The notes below the pieces were generated by a model. The model was not told where the DNA came from and searched no databases. It saw only the letters and a list, made by a program, of their open reading frames with translations. Below are positions 45,061 to 55,440 of a stretch of 64,000 bases of DNA, in pieces (within the stretch, counting starts at the first letter, position 1; every line of letters starts with the position of its first letter). The position numbers and the translations under genes were made by a program. Source of the stretch: Undaria pinnatifida. Its lineage: Eukaryota > Sar > Phaeophyceae > Laminariales > Alariaceae. The stretch spans positions 16,763,629-16,827,628 of the forward strand of contig JABAKD010000002.1 of NCBI GenBank assembly GCA_012845835.1, given 5' to 3'.

Positions 45061-45579
45061 GGCGCAGTGGGTGTTGTTCGGATAGGGAGGGGAGGAAGCA
45101 TGGGGTTCATTCCTTACAGCCATACAACCTTGCCACGGTAGGGGTTTGCATTTTTTGCGTCAAAAAAAGGTATACCCTCTGTCCGATTGACCTCCTCAAG
45201 TGAGGAACTAACGGCTGGTCATTAGTCGAGTAATTTCACGAGTATATGAGCAGTGGTAAGGTAGGAAGGGTCTTAAGGTAGGGAAGGTCACTACCTTTTG
45301 GGGTCTTCGTTTGCAGTGTGGCTCGGAATCACTCCGCGCGGGTGACCTCCCCCCACCCCCGTTCCTTTGCGATCTTAAAATCAAGCCTTTCTGTGCTGTT
45401 TTATTGTTTGCGATGTGAATCCGCAATAGAACAATAGAAATGGTCAGCTACGCTGCGCCGAGCATGTCGCCTACAACGGCCGTTCGGTCAAGTAACGTAC
45501 AGAGTCGCTCGTACGACGGACTCAAATTCAGTACCGAACAAGGGGGTAGCAGAGAGTATGATACTACGATACTACCGTA

Positions 45580-45765
45580 GTCTTGGTCATGTTTGTTTTC
45601 GGACCACCACGTACAGGTGTTGGTCAGGTTCTGCCAATGAATGCCTTCCAAGTCATGTTTCGGGTGATGACTACCGTAGTCTTGGTAATGTTTGTTTTCG
45701 GACCACCGCGTACAGGTGTTGGTCAGGTTCTGCCAATGAATGCCTTCCAAGTCATGTTTCGGGTG
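45580..45765. repeat. Tandem duplication, about 89-bp unit, two copies
   Basis: CTACCGTAGTCTTGGTCATG to TTTCGGGTGATG is repeated with only a couple of changes. The second copy runs into a (GATGTT)n stretch. Confidence 0.95.
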
Positions 45766-45862
45766 ATGTTGATGTTGATGTTGATATTGATATTGAGCTA
45801 GCTCCTCGTGTTAGGAGCTCGGAAAATTCTTAGAATCTGCCGCACCCCCCCGCGTGGGACGA

Positions 45863-48800
45863 TTACTCCGGACGTAGCATGCGCCTCACCGCCGCCGCCG
45901 ATTGCGCGATCCTGCTGGGGTAGTCTCGAAGCCAAGGGTGCCGGAGCGCTTTGGAAGCCTGAGGCCTCTTGTTCGTGTTGCTGTGCATCAACCAGCGGAG
46001 AAGGTCTCTGGCCTTGCAGTCTTGGACATCGTTCAGTTCGGGCTGTTGAGAGGCATTTTGGGAGGAGGTTGAGGAGGGGGGGGTTAATAACGTAGGGGGA
46101 GGGGGGGGGGGTAGAGGATGGGCAAGGTGTAATGGAAGGGGAGGGGGAGAAGGGGGAGGAGGAGGGGGAGAGGGGGAGGAGGAGGGGGAGAGGGGGAGGG
46201 GAGGGGAGAGGGAGAGGGAGAGAGAGGGGGGGGGGGGGGAGAGGGGTTTGTTTCAACGTGGTAGGGGGCCGAGGGTCGAAAGAGGGGGAGGGAGGGGGGG
46301 GTATTCATAACGTGCATGGCTGTAGGGGAGTGAGACGGCAACCGTATGCGGTAGAGCACGTACTAACAGTACTAATAGTACAGTACGCGACAGCACTTAT
46401 AATGCAGTATTTTTTTGCTCGAACTTTTGCACTAATGTCTCTTCTTGTGCTAACACTCGTGTAGGACACAGCCTGCGCCACGTGGTAAGAGTTTGAGCAT
46501 GGCCCAAAACAAGAGTATCTCAGTTCCGTTTAAAAACGCGCCCACATATTGTTTTTTTGGGCGGGAATTCTGCTTGAACTTGGTGTAGAGGAAGCACAGC
46601 ACATGTTAATCAGCTTGATGCTCACCCGCCCTTGGAGACCTTGCAGGTTGGGAGGGGCGTGTCCTGTCACGCACATGAACACCAGAAATCCGATGCTGAG
46701 CATATCCTCCTGCAGAAGAGGCGAGTGCGAAACATGGAACAAATTGCTATCAACCTGAATACCTGGTAATATTTGGTTTGGTGAAGCGTTCCTCAGGGTT
46801 CGAACCTACGCCCAATATGTCACTTGGGCAAAAAAATAACAATAAGAGCAATTTGGACCACGCTCGTTTCCGTACAAGGTACAAGCTAACGCACTTTTAT
46901 TCCATTGGCAAGGCCGTGCTCTGCCGCGATCGTCCCAGCGTCCGCGGCAGGGGTCGCCCCGAAGCGCGTTGCGTTGGTCGTATTACCCTCGCCCATAAGC
47001 GTGCTTTTGTTGTTGTTGGTGGTGGTGGTGCCCCCCCCGAGCACGGCGATGTTGTTCTTGCTGTTAGTCTTGCTCTGCTCGTTGATGGTAGTATTGCTAG
47101 TGTTGGTCGTGCCACGCTCGTCGCTCATGTCGCTCTTGCTGAGAGCGCTGCTCCCCTTGGGCATTATGTTGGTCGCGTTCACTGTGCCGCTCTCGTGGAG
47201 AACCTCGCTTTTGTTGGCCATGCTCTTCCCGAATTTGTTCGCGTTCATCGCGTCGTTCTCGCGGGAAACCTCGCTTTTGTTGATCATGCTCCTCTCGAAC
47301 TTGTTGGGCGCAGACGTAGGTGCCCGAATCTGCCCGGCGGGTTGGTAGGACAAGCACACAGCACGCGGGAAGGTACACAAGGAAAACAGGGAAAAGGGCG
47401 CGAGGATGGGCGGGACACACAGTAAACTTGGAGTTATTAACGGGTGAAGTAATTCATGGAGTTGTTATGGTTATGATACGTAGGCGTCTCCTGCGGTGTA
47501 GTATTATGATAGTGTGAATATAGTCGCTGCTAAAGTCAAGGATTCGAGTTTGAATCATCCCGAGTGCATGCTTGAGCTCATAGGATTTTTTTCTTACGTA
47601 AAAAAAAATAGCAGGTACTAGCGAACAGCTCGAGAGCGTGAGTCAGCAAAACTCGATGAAAATCGACAAGCACAAAAAGCTGAAAAAGGGGGAATGCTGA
47701 ACCCTGTGCGCAATAAAAATGAAGGCATGTATACCGGGGGGGGGGAAAGGGGGAGACACCTGTGGCCAGAAGATCACTGAGGATAAACCTCTTACGACTT
47801 GAGCTGGAAAGTAAAAAGTGACCACACACAAGAAAAAAAAAGGTAATAGTAAACGCCTTGGAGCCGAGGTCAAACAACGAGACTGATCATAAGAAGGAGG
47901 AGGAGGTTCACACGCTCACGGCAGCAAAACGGACAGCCAGCCGCAGGAAAACCTCCCGAGACGGGATCGGCGGAATCAACACAGAACGACCAAGACCCAC
48001 ACACAAGCGAATTGTACGGCCTTCGCGCGTACACCCGCAGTCCAGACTCTGGCTTGCTCTTTCCTTCCTGGAACGGAGAGCCCATCAACACATGTTCGCC
48101 AGCCGGCAGTGGGTATAAACGTACTATACATATATGTGACAGGGGAGGTGTATGTGCGTGCAGTAGTGCAGCACAGCAAATATTGGAAGTCCAAATCCGA
48201 AAAAACAAAAATGACGAAGGACACACACATGCCGCCATAGAGGTGCACCACCTTTTCCCTGCAAAGGTCGTCACTTACTTGGTGGTTTCTGTTCAAACCT
48301 CACCCACAAAATTGATTGTGAGAACAAGAAAAAAAAAACTGAAAGTAAGTGACACCCGATGCGAACAAATCCCATTGTGGCCTCTAGGGAGGTATACCAA
48401 AAACCGAAAAATACAGGTTTTGAAAAGTTAGGAAGGACGAAATTTCGACGGTTTGGGGTTAAGGAGCTCTCCGTCGTTCAGAAACGAAACTGAAAACGCC
48501 AAAAAAAAGTGCTGTATGCCTCTATTGTAGCACGTGTCCAGAGCGATTATGGTGATGGTTTTGATGATGATGATGATGATGATGATGGTGATGGTGATGT
48601 TGATGATGATGGTGGTGATGATGGTGATGATGGTGATGGCGATGATGATGGTGATGGTGATGGTGATGATGGTGATGATGGTGATGGCGATGATGATGGT
48701 GATGATGATGATGGTGATGGCGAGGATGTTGATGATGTTGATGATGTTGATGATGTTGATGATGATGATGATGATGATGTTGATGATGGCGACGATGGTC

Positions 48801-51800
48801 GCATATGGTGTTTTACGCCACTTGAATCCTCTGCGTTATTCGTGCTAATGATGATCGAATATGGTGCTTTACGCCACTTGATTGCTCTGCATTTCTATGT
48901 GCTAGCCCTTTTGGGTATATCATACTATATCATACTACATCATACTATATCATACCATATCGTACCATATCATACTATATAATACTATATCATACTACAT
49001 CATATTATATCATACCATATCGTACCATATCATACTATGTCATGCTATATCATACTATATCATACTATATCATACCATATCGTACTATATCATGCGATAT
49101 CATACTACATCATACTATATCATACCATATCGTACCATATCATACTATATCATACTACATCATACTATATCATACTATATCATACAGCGACAAAACAAAG
49201 CATAGGCGCGTCCTTCTCATGGCGTGCGAGCATGCAGCGCACGGCAGTGCAGTGCAAGCTGTGGGCGTGTCTTACACGTGCTTGCGTTGGAGTGAGTTCG
49301 ACTGCGAAACCGTCGACACCTAAATCTAGCATCCCGGGTTGCTTCACGTGAAGGATGCCGAAATCGTCACCTACCTGTATTCGTCAACTTGTCCTTCTGA
49401 AGCCTCAGCAGGGCTCATCCAGTAAGGGTGGTGTGCTGAAATCTAAGGAATTTATACTAACTCAAGACGTTCACTTATATGCATGCACAATGGAGACCCT
49501 TTGACAGATGTAACATTGGCTGCTACCACACTAATAGGCTTTTGGTGTGGCACACTCGACCCAACGCCCCTTGAAAGCGCTCGTTTTCCATTGCTTGACA
49601 TGTCTCCCGATATTTATTTTGGCGCCGACTGCAAATTATCACTATTTCTCTGTTTTAGGCGTCCATGTTGTATTGTTTATGCAAGGACCCGCCCTCTGAT
49701 CGATACATTCACAACCATACGATACAACGCCCCGAGTCTACTTAATTAAGACTAATTCCAGACGTTTTGTTTTATGGCAGATACAGAAAACTATATAGTG
49801 TTCACCACTCTACGCTACAACGCCCCGAGTCTACTTAATTAAGACTAATTCCAGACGTTTTGTTTTATGGCAGATAGAGAAAACTATATAGTGTTCACCA
49901 CCCTACGATACAACGCCCCGAATCTAATTAATTAAGACTAATTCCAGACGTTTTGTTTTATGGCAGATACAGAAAACTATATAGTGTTCACCACTCTACG
50001 CTACAACGCCCCGAGTCTACTTAATTAAGACTAATTCCAGACGTTTTTGTTTTATGGCAGATAGAGAAAACTATATAGTGTTCACCACCCTACGATACAA
50101 CACCCCAAGTCTACTTAATTAAGACTAATTCCAGACGTTTTGTTTTATGGCAGATAGAGAAAACTATATAGTGTTCACCACTCTAATATACAACACCCCA
50201 AATCCTATTAATTAAGACTAATATAAGGCATTACTTATTTTTTATAGCAATAGTCGGAGAACTATAGCATTCGCCACCCTACACATTGGTCCAAATTCAT
50301 TGAATCAAGACTAACTCAAGACATTACTTATTTTTGATAGTAGTAGTTGGGGAACTATAACATTCACCAATCTACGAGATGATGCCCCAAAATCCACGAA
50401 TGAACACTCTGTTTCACGACATTCATTATTTCAAAATCCATGAATAAAGTCTGTTTCAAGACAATCATTATTCCATAGTAGATGGAGAACTATAGCCTTC
50501 ACCACCCTACGATATAGCTTCCCACGATGAATGAAATTGAAGACTCATGCAAGACATTTGTTGTGTTTTACCAGGTATGGAAGAAACGTGCTGAGCGCCT
50601 GAAAATGTTGGATGCGTTTCTTTTGGGAGCAGGAACGGTGCTCCGTTTCGAAAGGGATGCGTGCTCAAATGCTAAAAAAAAAAATCTAAATCAAGCAACA
50701 AATAAGAACGCCCCCCCCCCCCCCCTCCCCGCCCCCCTTCCCTTTTAATTTGGTTTTCATTGTGACCTTGAGTTTCAGGAGGGTGATGAGATGCCGATTC
50801 TCTTTCTGTCTCGTATCTTTTGTGAAATATGAGAAGTTATGTCCTAATGGAACAAAAAAGATATATGCGAAGAAAAAACGTATATCGCCAGTGTTCGTAG
50901 TGACGCCCTTTTAGCCAATCAATGGTAGATGAAAAACATCAAGGTTATTCCCACCTTGATGCTTACATCTGGTGCCACCACGACGGTGTCGAGCGAGCAC
51001 AGGAAACAATTTCCTAGTACTTTAAAATCAAGACAATTGGCGATATTTGGTGTTCTACCTTTCGCGCGATGCTAAAATCGCCATTTGAGAGAAAGGTGAA
51101 CGAAAAAAATAGCGATTGGCGAGAATCGAAAAAATAGGCGAATGGTACATAAAATGGATCATTTAATCAATGGTAAGCGAAAAATCATCGAAAACAGAAA
51201 TAGTACGAAGTATCTAATAATGGTAAACGAAAAATATCTCAAGAGAGTACGGATCTTATTGCTTAGGTCTGGCCTGACTAGGATTGTGTCGAGCGATTAT
51301 AGGAAATCATTTTCTAATACAGTAAAAGCAAGACAAAAGACGGGTTTTTTCGTGTCATCTTTCGCGCGACGTTAAATGTGCCCTTTTGGAGAACGGCAAA
51401 ATAAAAAAAATATCGAATGGCAAAAACGAAAAAACTGTTCGAACGGGACACAGCAAAATCATCGAATGGTGAGCGAAACCATCAGCGAATGATGAACACA
51501 AAATAATCAAGAAGGTACGGACCTTAATGCTGAGGTCCGATTTCACCAGGACTGCGTCGAGCGATTATAGGAACTCATTTTCTTGTACTGTAACAAACAG
51601 CAAGATGTGGCGACATGTTTTCCTCCTTCTTTCGCGAGATGTTAAAATCGCCCATTGAGAGAAAGATCGGAACCGAAATAACGAAATGCAAACCGAAACA
51701 ACAAGCGATTTGTACATGAGAAGAAAACATCTAAGAGTAAACGGGAAAATGGTAGCAACACAAGATAAAGTAAGCGAATGGTGCGTAAACGAAGAATGTA

Positions 51801-52827
51801 TCATCGAATAGTAAAACAAAAAAAAATCTTCGTAAAAAAAAAAAAAAAAAGAACGGACCTTAACGCTCAGGCCTGGTCCTACGAGCACCGTGTCGAGCGA
51901 GAGACCGCGGTGAGAGACGCCATTTTTTTGAAGTGCTTCAACCGCTTCGAGAAGGTTGAACGCGATGGCCTCGAACACATGCTTCGGCAGGGCCAAGCCC
52001 TTCAAGCCCTTCAAGTGGGACGGGAACTGGTCCCTCAGTGACAAAAACCCGTGCGGTATCTCATTGCAGAAGAGTGGAGTGTTGCCGCGCGCCCTGAAGA
52101 TAGCGTAATGCGTGTAGGGGGGGGAGGGAGTACCAGGTAGTGGAGAGGGGGAGGGGAGATGGGGTGGGAGGGGTGGGGAGAGGACGGAGGCAAAGGGCGA
52201 GGGGGTAGGAGGGGGAGAGGGTCGGGGGAGGGGGCGGGAGGAAGAGGGTGGCGGGTTGGGGGGGGGGGGGGGGGGGGGCGTGAGAAGGAACAGGCGAGGC
52301 ATTGGTTCGCGGTTTGTATGCAAAAATACCAAAAAGAAATGCGGTCCGCGACAAAAAAAAATGTTTTGGTGCGGTACGTATATATAGCCACTCAACACGG
52401 AGAGTTACAAGAGGGTTTCGCCCTTGAATGCATCTGAACGTCGGCATAATACCAAGGGACCCATACACTGCTGTGCCAAAAGAGCGACAGGTCACTCTGA
52501 ACTCTGAATAGCGTAATCGATCGCGGAATTTCAGGGAAAGATATATATATATACATAATCGGAGTGCTTGTGCTGCCGATTATGTGCGCGAAGACGAAAC
52601 GTTCGGACACCACAAACGAAAACAGCGCCATACACACAGTGGACTCGTACGTTCGTGTACTCACTGGGCGGTCTCTGGGCGGTTGCAGTGGAGGCCGTTG
52701 CCGGCGCTCACGATATTCATCGGGTTAGGAATGTTCGTCGCCGAGTCTTCTTGAAACCCGCGGGGGCCCGCTGGCATTTTGAGCCTCTGGTTGTTTCCGG
52801 AATTTTGACCACCACTGGGGGCGGTAG
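45863..52827 (-). CDS. Protein-kinase-like gene, predicted pseudokinase (5' exons unresolved)
   Basis: Exons on the minus strand, 5' to 3': 52827-52665 (tentative), 52093-51859, 49374-49276, 46709-46626, 46042-45863. Junction phases 2, 0, 0, 0 agree. The second holds the C-lobe helix (FEAIAFNLLEAVEALQKNGV) and the catalytic loop as SHRGLSLDTVLV: in the HRDLKPEN pattern the catalytic Asp is Gly, Lys is Ser and Asn is Thr. The third has GDDFGILHV, keeping DFG, but no APE motif follows. The fourth has EDMLSIGFLVFMCVTGHAPP, the DxWSxG helix with Trp replaced by Leu. The last has LLRWLMHSNTNKRPQASKAL then HPWL, with the conserved Arg, and ends MLRPE-TAA. The fold appears kept while catalysis is probably lost. 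N-lobe exons (Gly loop, VAIK Lys) were not found; candidates lie at 54700-55440. Introns hold satellites, MITEs and retrotransposon tails. Confidence 0.85.
46080..46320. repeat. Purine (GGGGA/GAGGG) tract in a kinase-gene intron
   Basis: On the minus strand this is a long C/T tract near the acceptor at 46043. It may act as an extended polypyrimidine tract, but is far larger than needed. Confidence 0.8.
46760..46840 (+). repeat. SINE-like fragment with perfect B box
   Basis: CAGGGTTCGAACCTACGCCC fits the Pol III B-box consensus, followed by CTTGGGCAAAAAAATAAC, which resembles the body start of the SINE-like copy at 28370-28625 (CTTGGGCAAAAATT). Confidence 0.45.
46886..47380 (-). other. Asn/Ser/Lys-rich repetitive open frame inside a kinase-gene intron
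   Basis: The 164-codon minus frame has an internal repeat of NKF-xx-SM-x-NKSEV type (about 25 residues) followed by Thr/Asn-rich sequence. The DNA itself is a degenerate tandem repeat (CTCGCTTTTGTTG, GCTCTTCCCGAA, TTGTTCGCGTTCATCGCG). It may be an intronic minisatellite or a nested gene; no domain supports the latter. Confidence 0.25.
47495..47870 (+). repeat. tRNA-derived SINE-like repeat, copy 2
   Basis: Head with GGTGTAGTATTATGATA (A-box position) and GGATTCGAGTTTGAATC (B-box position), then body GATGAAAATCGACAAGC, GCTGAACCCTGTGCGCAATA, ATGTATACCGGGGGG, GAGACACCTGTGG. Collinear with 28370-28625 (minus) and 60040-60200. Confidence 0.55.
48225..48542 (-). mobile_element. MITE-like family member
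   Basis: Starts GGACACACACATGCCGCC, ATAGAGGTGCACC and ends CCTCTATTGTAGCACGTGTCC. Interior GGGGTTAAGGAGCTCTCCGTC is the family marker in reverse. Lies in a kinase-gene intron. Confidence 0.7.
48550..48792. repeat. (GATGAT/GATGGT)n microsatellite
   Basis: About 240 bp of GATGAT, GATGGT and GTTGAT units. Long acidic, Met/Val or Ser/Pro frames here are artefacts. Confidence 0.95.
48915..49195. repeat. (CATACTATAT)n decanucleotide array
   Basis: Units CATACTATAT, CATACTACAT, CATACCATAT and CGTACCATAT repeat in a higher-order pattern for about 280 bp. Confidence 0.95.
49715..50530. repeat. 93-bp satellite array, about nine copies
   Basis: Unit landmarks ACAACGCCCCGAGTCTACTT, AATTAAGACTAATTCCAGAC, GTTTTGTTTTATGGCAGATA, ACTATATAGTGTTCACCAC start at 49724, 49817, 49910, 50003, 50097 and 50190, that is, every 93-94 bp, then decay through about three more copies. 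Alternating units share variants (ACTCTACGCT versus ACCCTACGAT), which suggests a two-unit higher-order period. It lies in a kinase-gene intron. Confidence 0.95.
50575..50740 (+). mobile_element. 3' end of a poly(C)-tailed non-LTR retrotransposon
   Basis: TATGGAAGAAACGTGCTGAG, GGAGCAGGAACGGTGCTCCG, AAAGGGATGCGTG, then AAGCAACAAATAAGAACGCCC and a C14 run. Collinear with the 3' ends at 40567-40712 and 62556-63430. Confidence 0.7.
50945..51860 (-). repeat. Three decayed copies of the kinase exon-2 end plus donor, inside the next intron
   Basis: The true exon end (minus strand) reads CTCGACACGGTGCTCGTAGG, CTGAGCGTTAAG/GTCCGT at about 51901-51853. Related copies lie at about 51558-51510 (LDAVLVKSDLSIK), 51288-51245 (LDTILVRPDLSNK) and 50990-50950 (SLDTVVVAPDVSIK), spaced about 270-340 bp, each followed by similar intron sequence (TTTTAACATCTCGCGAAAG-like). 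Two copies keep a GT after AAG. Confidence 0.75.
52115..52280. repeat. G-rich purine tract in a kinase-gene intron
   Basis: GGGGGAGGG-type units ending in a run of about 20 G at 52259-52278. On the coding (minus) strand it is C/T rich. Confidence 0.85.
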
Positions 52828-53494
52828 CTGTGACCAGAAATCGTGGTGCGGCGGGAACGCGGCATCGGACACACGGCGGCCGTTTGCTAACGCGCAGCTC
52901 TATTATGCGCCATCGGATGCCCGATGGCCGTTTGCAAAGCACAATTCTAGTGTTGTTGCAGAAAACTTTCTCCCCGCTCCGTTGCGAAGCACAGCTCTAT
53001 CTATAGCAAAACGCGTTGCACCGCCTTATTTTTCAGTGAGTAGCATTGTGTGGCTGCACGACGATGCGGGCCCTGCATCCCCGGCGAAGGTTTTTTCTAC
53101 GCGTACGCACGCGTGTGCTTGTTTAGGCACTGCTGCTGTACTGCTGCTACTGCTACTGTCACTACTTTCAGTACTACTGCATGCGCGAGTCGTCAGTTAA
53201 TAATGCAAAACACCATCCACCGCGCGCGAAAAATACGAGACAACTCGCGCACTCTTAGACCGCGAGCAACGGAGAGTGCGCAGCTCTCACCATCTCACCT
53301 GAATCGGGGGTGCGCGTGAGCTTCAATACCTGTATCTTCGTCCGCAACATCTCCTTAGGGCCTGGGAGCGTCGGCGACCCTTCACCTTGCCGACGCTGCA
53401 AAACAACCGCCAATCGTCACGAAAAAACACACGAAAAGAGTACAGGATACCTACAGTGTCAAGAGCTAGGGTCGACAAGAAAAAAAGAACAGGC

Positions 53495-53705
53495 CATTCC
53501 ACGGGTCAGGCCGTTTCTCACGGGTCGGGCCGGGTCGGGTCGGGCCTGATCATCAGGGTGATAACACCCGCCCGACCCAGGAGGTTTCAAAACCTCTTGA
53601 CCCGACACGGCCTGCGCTGTGAGATTTTTCGAGCACCACTTGATCGGACGGGACTAATCGACCCGCGAGATTTTGAAGGCCTCATGGGACCCGGCCCATG
53701 ATCCA
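53495..53705. repeat. GGGTC-repeat element, copy 2
   Basis: CACGGGTCAGGCCG, repeated GGGTC, ATCAGGGTGATAACAC, CCCGACCCAGG, AAACCTCTTGACCCGAC. Matches 42184-42310 in order and orientation. Confidence 0.7.
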
Positions 53706-54699
53706 TCTAAAGCCCTGAAAAAAAACAGGCTGACATCTACAAGCGTATAGACTAGTCATGGGAAAAGCACATCATCAGCCGTCGACGCGTAGTAAACTGC
53801 AGTACCCCTACTGAGGGTTTTTTAATAGCAACCCGGGAGCTGCTGTATCGATCTTGGTGTAGAGGGTTCACCATAATACCCGGCAGCATGGCCTTTAAGG
53901 CGGTGCAGATCGCACGGAACAGGCCTGGACCTATCCGGCGTGAAATACGCGGATCGCGAACTGAAAGACGAGGGCTTCTGACGAATCTTGTCCGATAATA
54001 ATGTGCGTTTTTTTTTTTCTCCCTTTCCCTGCCCTACCCGTGCGGTGCGAGAAACATAAAAAAACCCTGACTATTTTTATGAACATGTACTTGCATGATA
54101 AGCTTATATGACACCTCTCCTGGCACAGGCGAAGGCATAGGTGCGCCATAATTTGCCTTCTTCTGCGGGTGATGGCTTGAGGAGGGAGCTCTAGACTATA
54201 CCTCTCCACGGGAAAAACTCATTTTCGAGAGTAAAAGTGAATATATAGTCCACATATGTCATGTGACCCGCAACGAACAAACCCACCCTCGCACGACCTA
54301 GGTATGCAAACGAAAGAATGCTACTGCTAAACAAGAATGACATGACACGAAGGGTTTTTGGGGCTACAGACAGCCCCGTCGTTCATTCAGAAAACGCTTC
54401 AGCCAAAACGTCGACGGCTACTTCCTCTATCGTCGTAGCATTCTTCTCCTCTCACTCAGCATTTCTTTGGGCTCGTATGCCATGTACCCCTCGGCGTTTA
54501 TTTTCCCTCCGTACGTACGCGTATAATACATATACATATCCACACGATACAAAAAGTCAATAAAGTCAAACAGAAAAACAAACGGTGTATCGCGCAGCTT
54601 TCAAAGATGAGTGTCGACCCTAAATTTATCGAACTCACAGCTGACGCGTTTATTTAGAGAAATAAAAAAAAAAAAAACACTGGCGGTGTGTGATGAGCG
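53706..54699. other. No gene confirmed; includes a MITE fragment
   Basis: 54350-54450 carries ACAGCCCCGTCGTTCATTC and CCTCTATCGTCGTAGCAT, a degraded member of the MITE family. The rest shows only short frames on both strands. Confidence 0.35.
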
Positions 54700-54710
54700 T
54701 ACCTTGATAG

Positions 54711-55440
54711 GCTCGTCGTCGGGCGCGGAGTAGCGCACGTCCTGCGGTTCTGCCGGCGGCGAATGCCCAGCCACCGCGACGCGCAGCTTTCTCTTCATGT
54801 TTCTTCTTCTCGACGCTCTCCCTTGATGAAAGGCGCACAGCGGGGAAGCGTCCCGATTCAATGACGATCTGTACGTGCGTTAAAGACGCGCGAGCTATTT
54901 CCTCTCTTGTATCAATGTCGTCCTCGTTTTTCTTCTCCTCCTTCCTTTTTTGTTCACCACAATAGTACAACTTTCGAGGGAACACGCCTTTCACGGCAAA
55001 GAGGTACGCAGGGCAGGTTCCCGGCTGGAACTATGCGCGCGTGTGTATCTGCTCTCTCTTCTTCTTGGGTCCTTGAATGTCTTCTCGTTCTTCACTAGCA
55101 CGTAGACCTCGCAGGAAGAGTCAATTTTGACAGAGCTGCAGGGGGCAGAGGGAGGAAAAAGACAGCACGCAGCGTGGGGGGGGGGGGCGTGAACGAGTTG
55201 CAGAGCTACGAGCGAAAGTACGTAAGCAGCACGATTTTTGCGCCATGATGGACAGATAAGTTTTTTTTTAGAACGCAATTTTTACCACGCAGCAAAGCAG
55301 TACTACTACGAATCGTGTAGCTGTGTTTAGGAGGCGCACACACGTCCTCAGCGCGGGCAACCCACGCGCGAAGGCCAACCAGCTTTGAAGCATAGTCTAA
55401 ATATATATCCTCGTGGTGTACGTCTGACTCTCCCCGCACT
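54711..55440 (-). CDS. Cluster of candidate exons, unidentified; possibly upstream exons of the kinase-like gene
   Basis: Three minus-strand segments look coding. 55430-55340 has HHEDIYLDYASKLVGLRAWV and ends at GTGTGTGC. 55134 leftward follows a CTCCCTCTGCCCCCTGCAG acceptor and has SCEVYVLVKNEKTFKDP. 54815-54711 has KRKLRVAVAGHSPPAEP and ends AAG/GTACGC. The spacing and strand fit an upstream part of the 45863-52827 gene, but phases cannot be closed unambiguously and no kinase N-lobe motif is evident. They may belong to another gene. Confidence 0.35.

Noticed and set aside
48509-48982. Asp/Gly-rich, Met/Val-rich and Ser/Pro-rich frames
   Set aside because: Artefacts of the (GATGAT)n microsatellite.
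49715-50530. CRISPR-like regular spacing
   Set aside because: The whole 93-bp unit repeats, with no unique spacers; it is a eukaryotic satellite.
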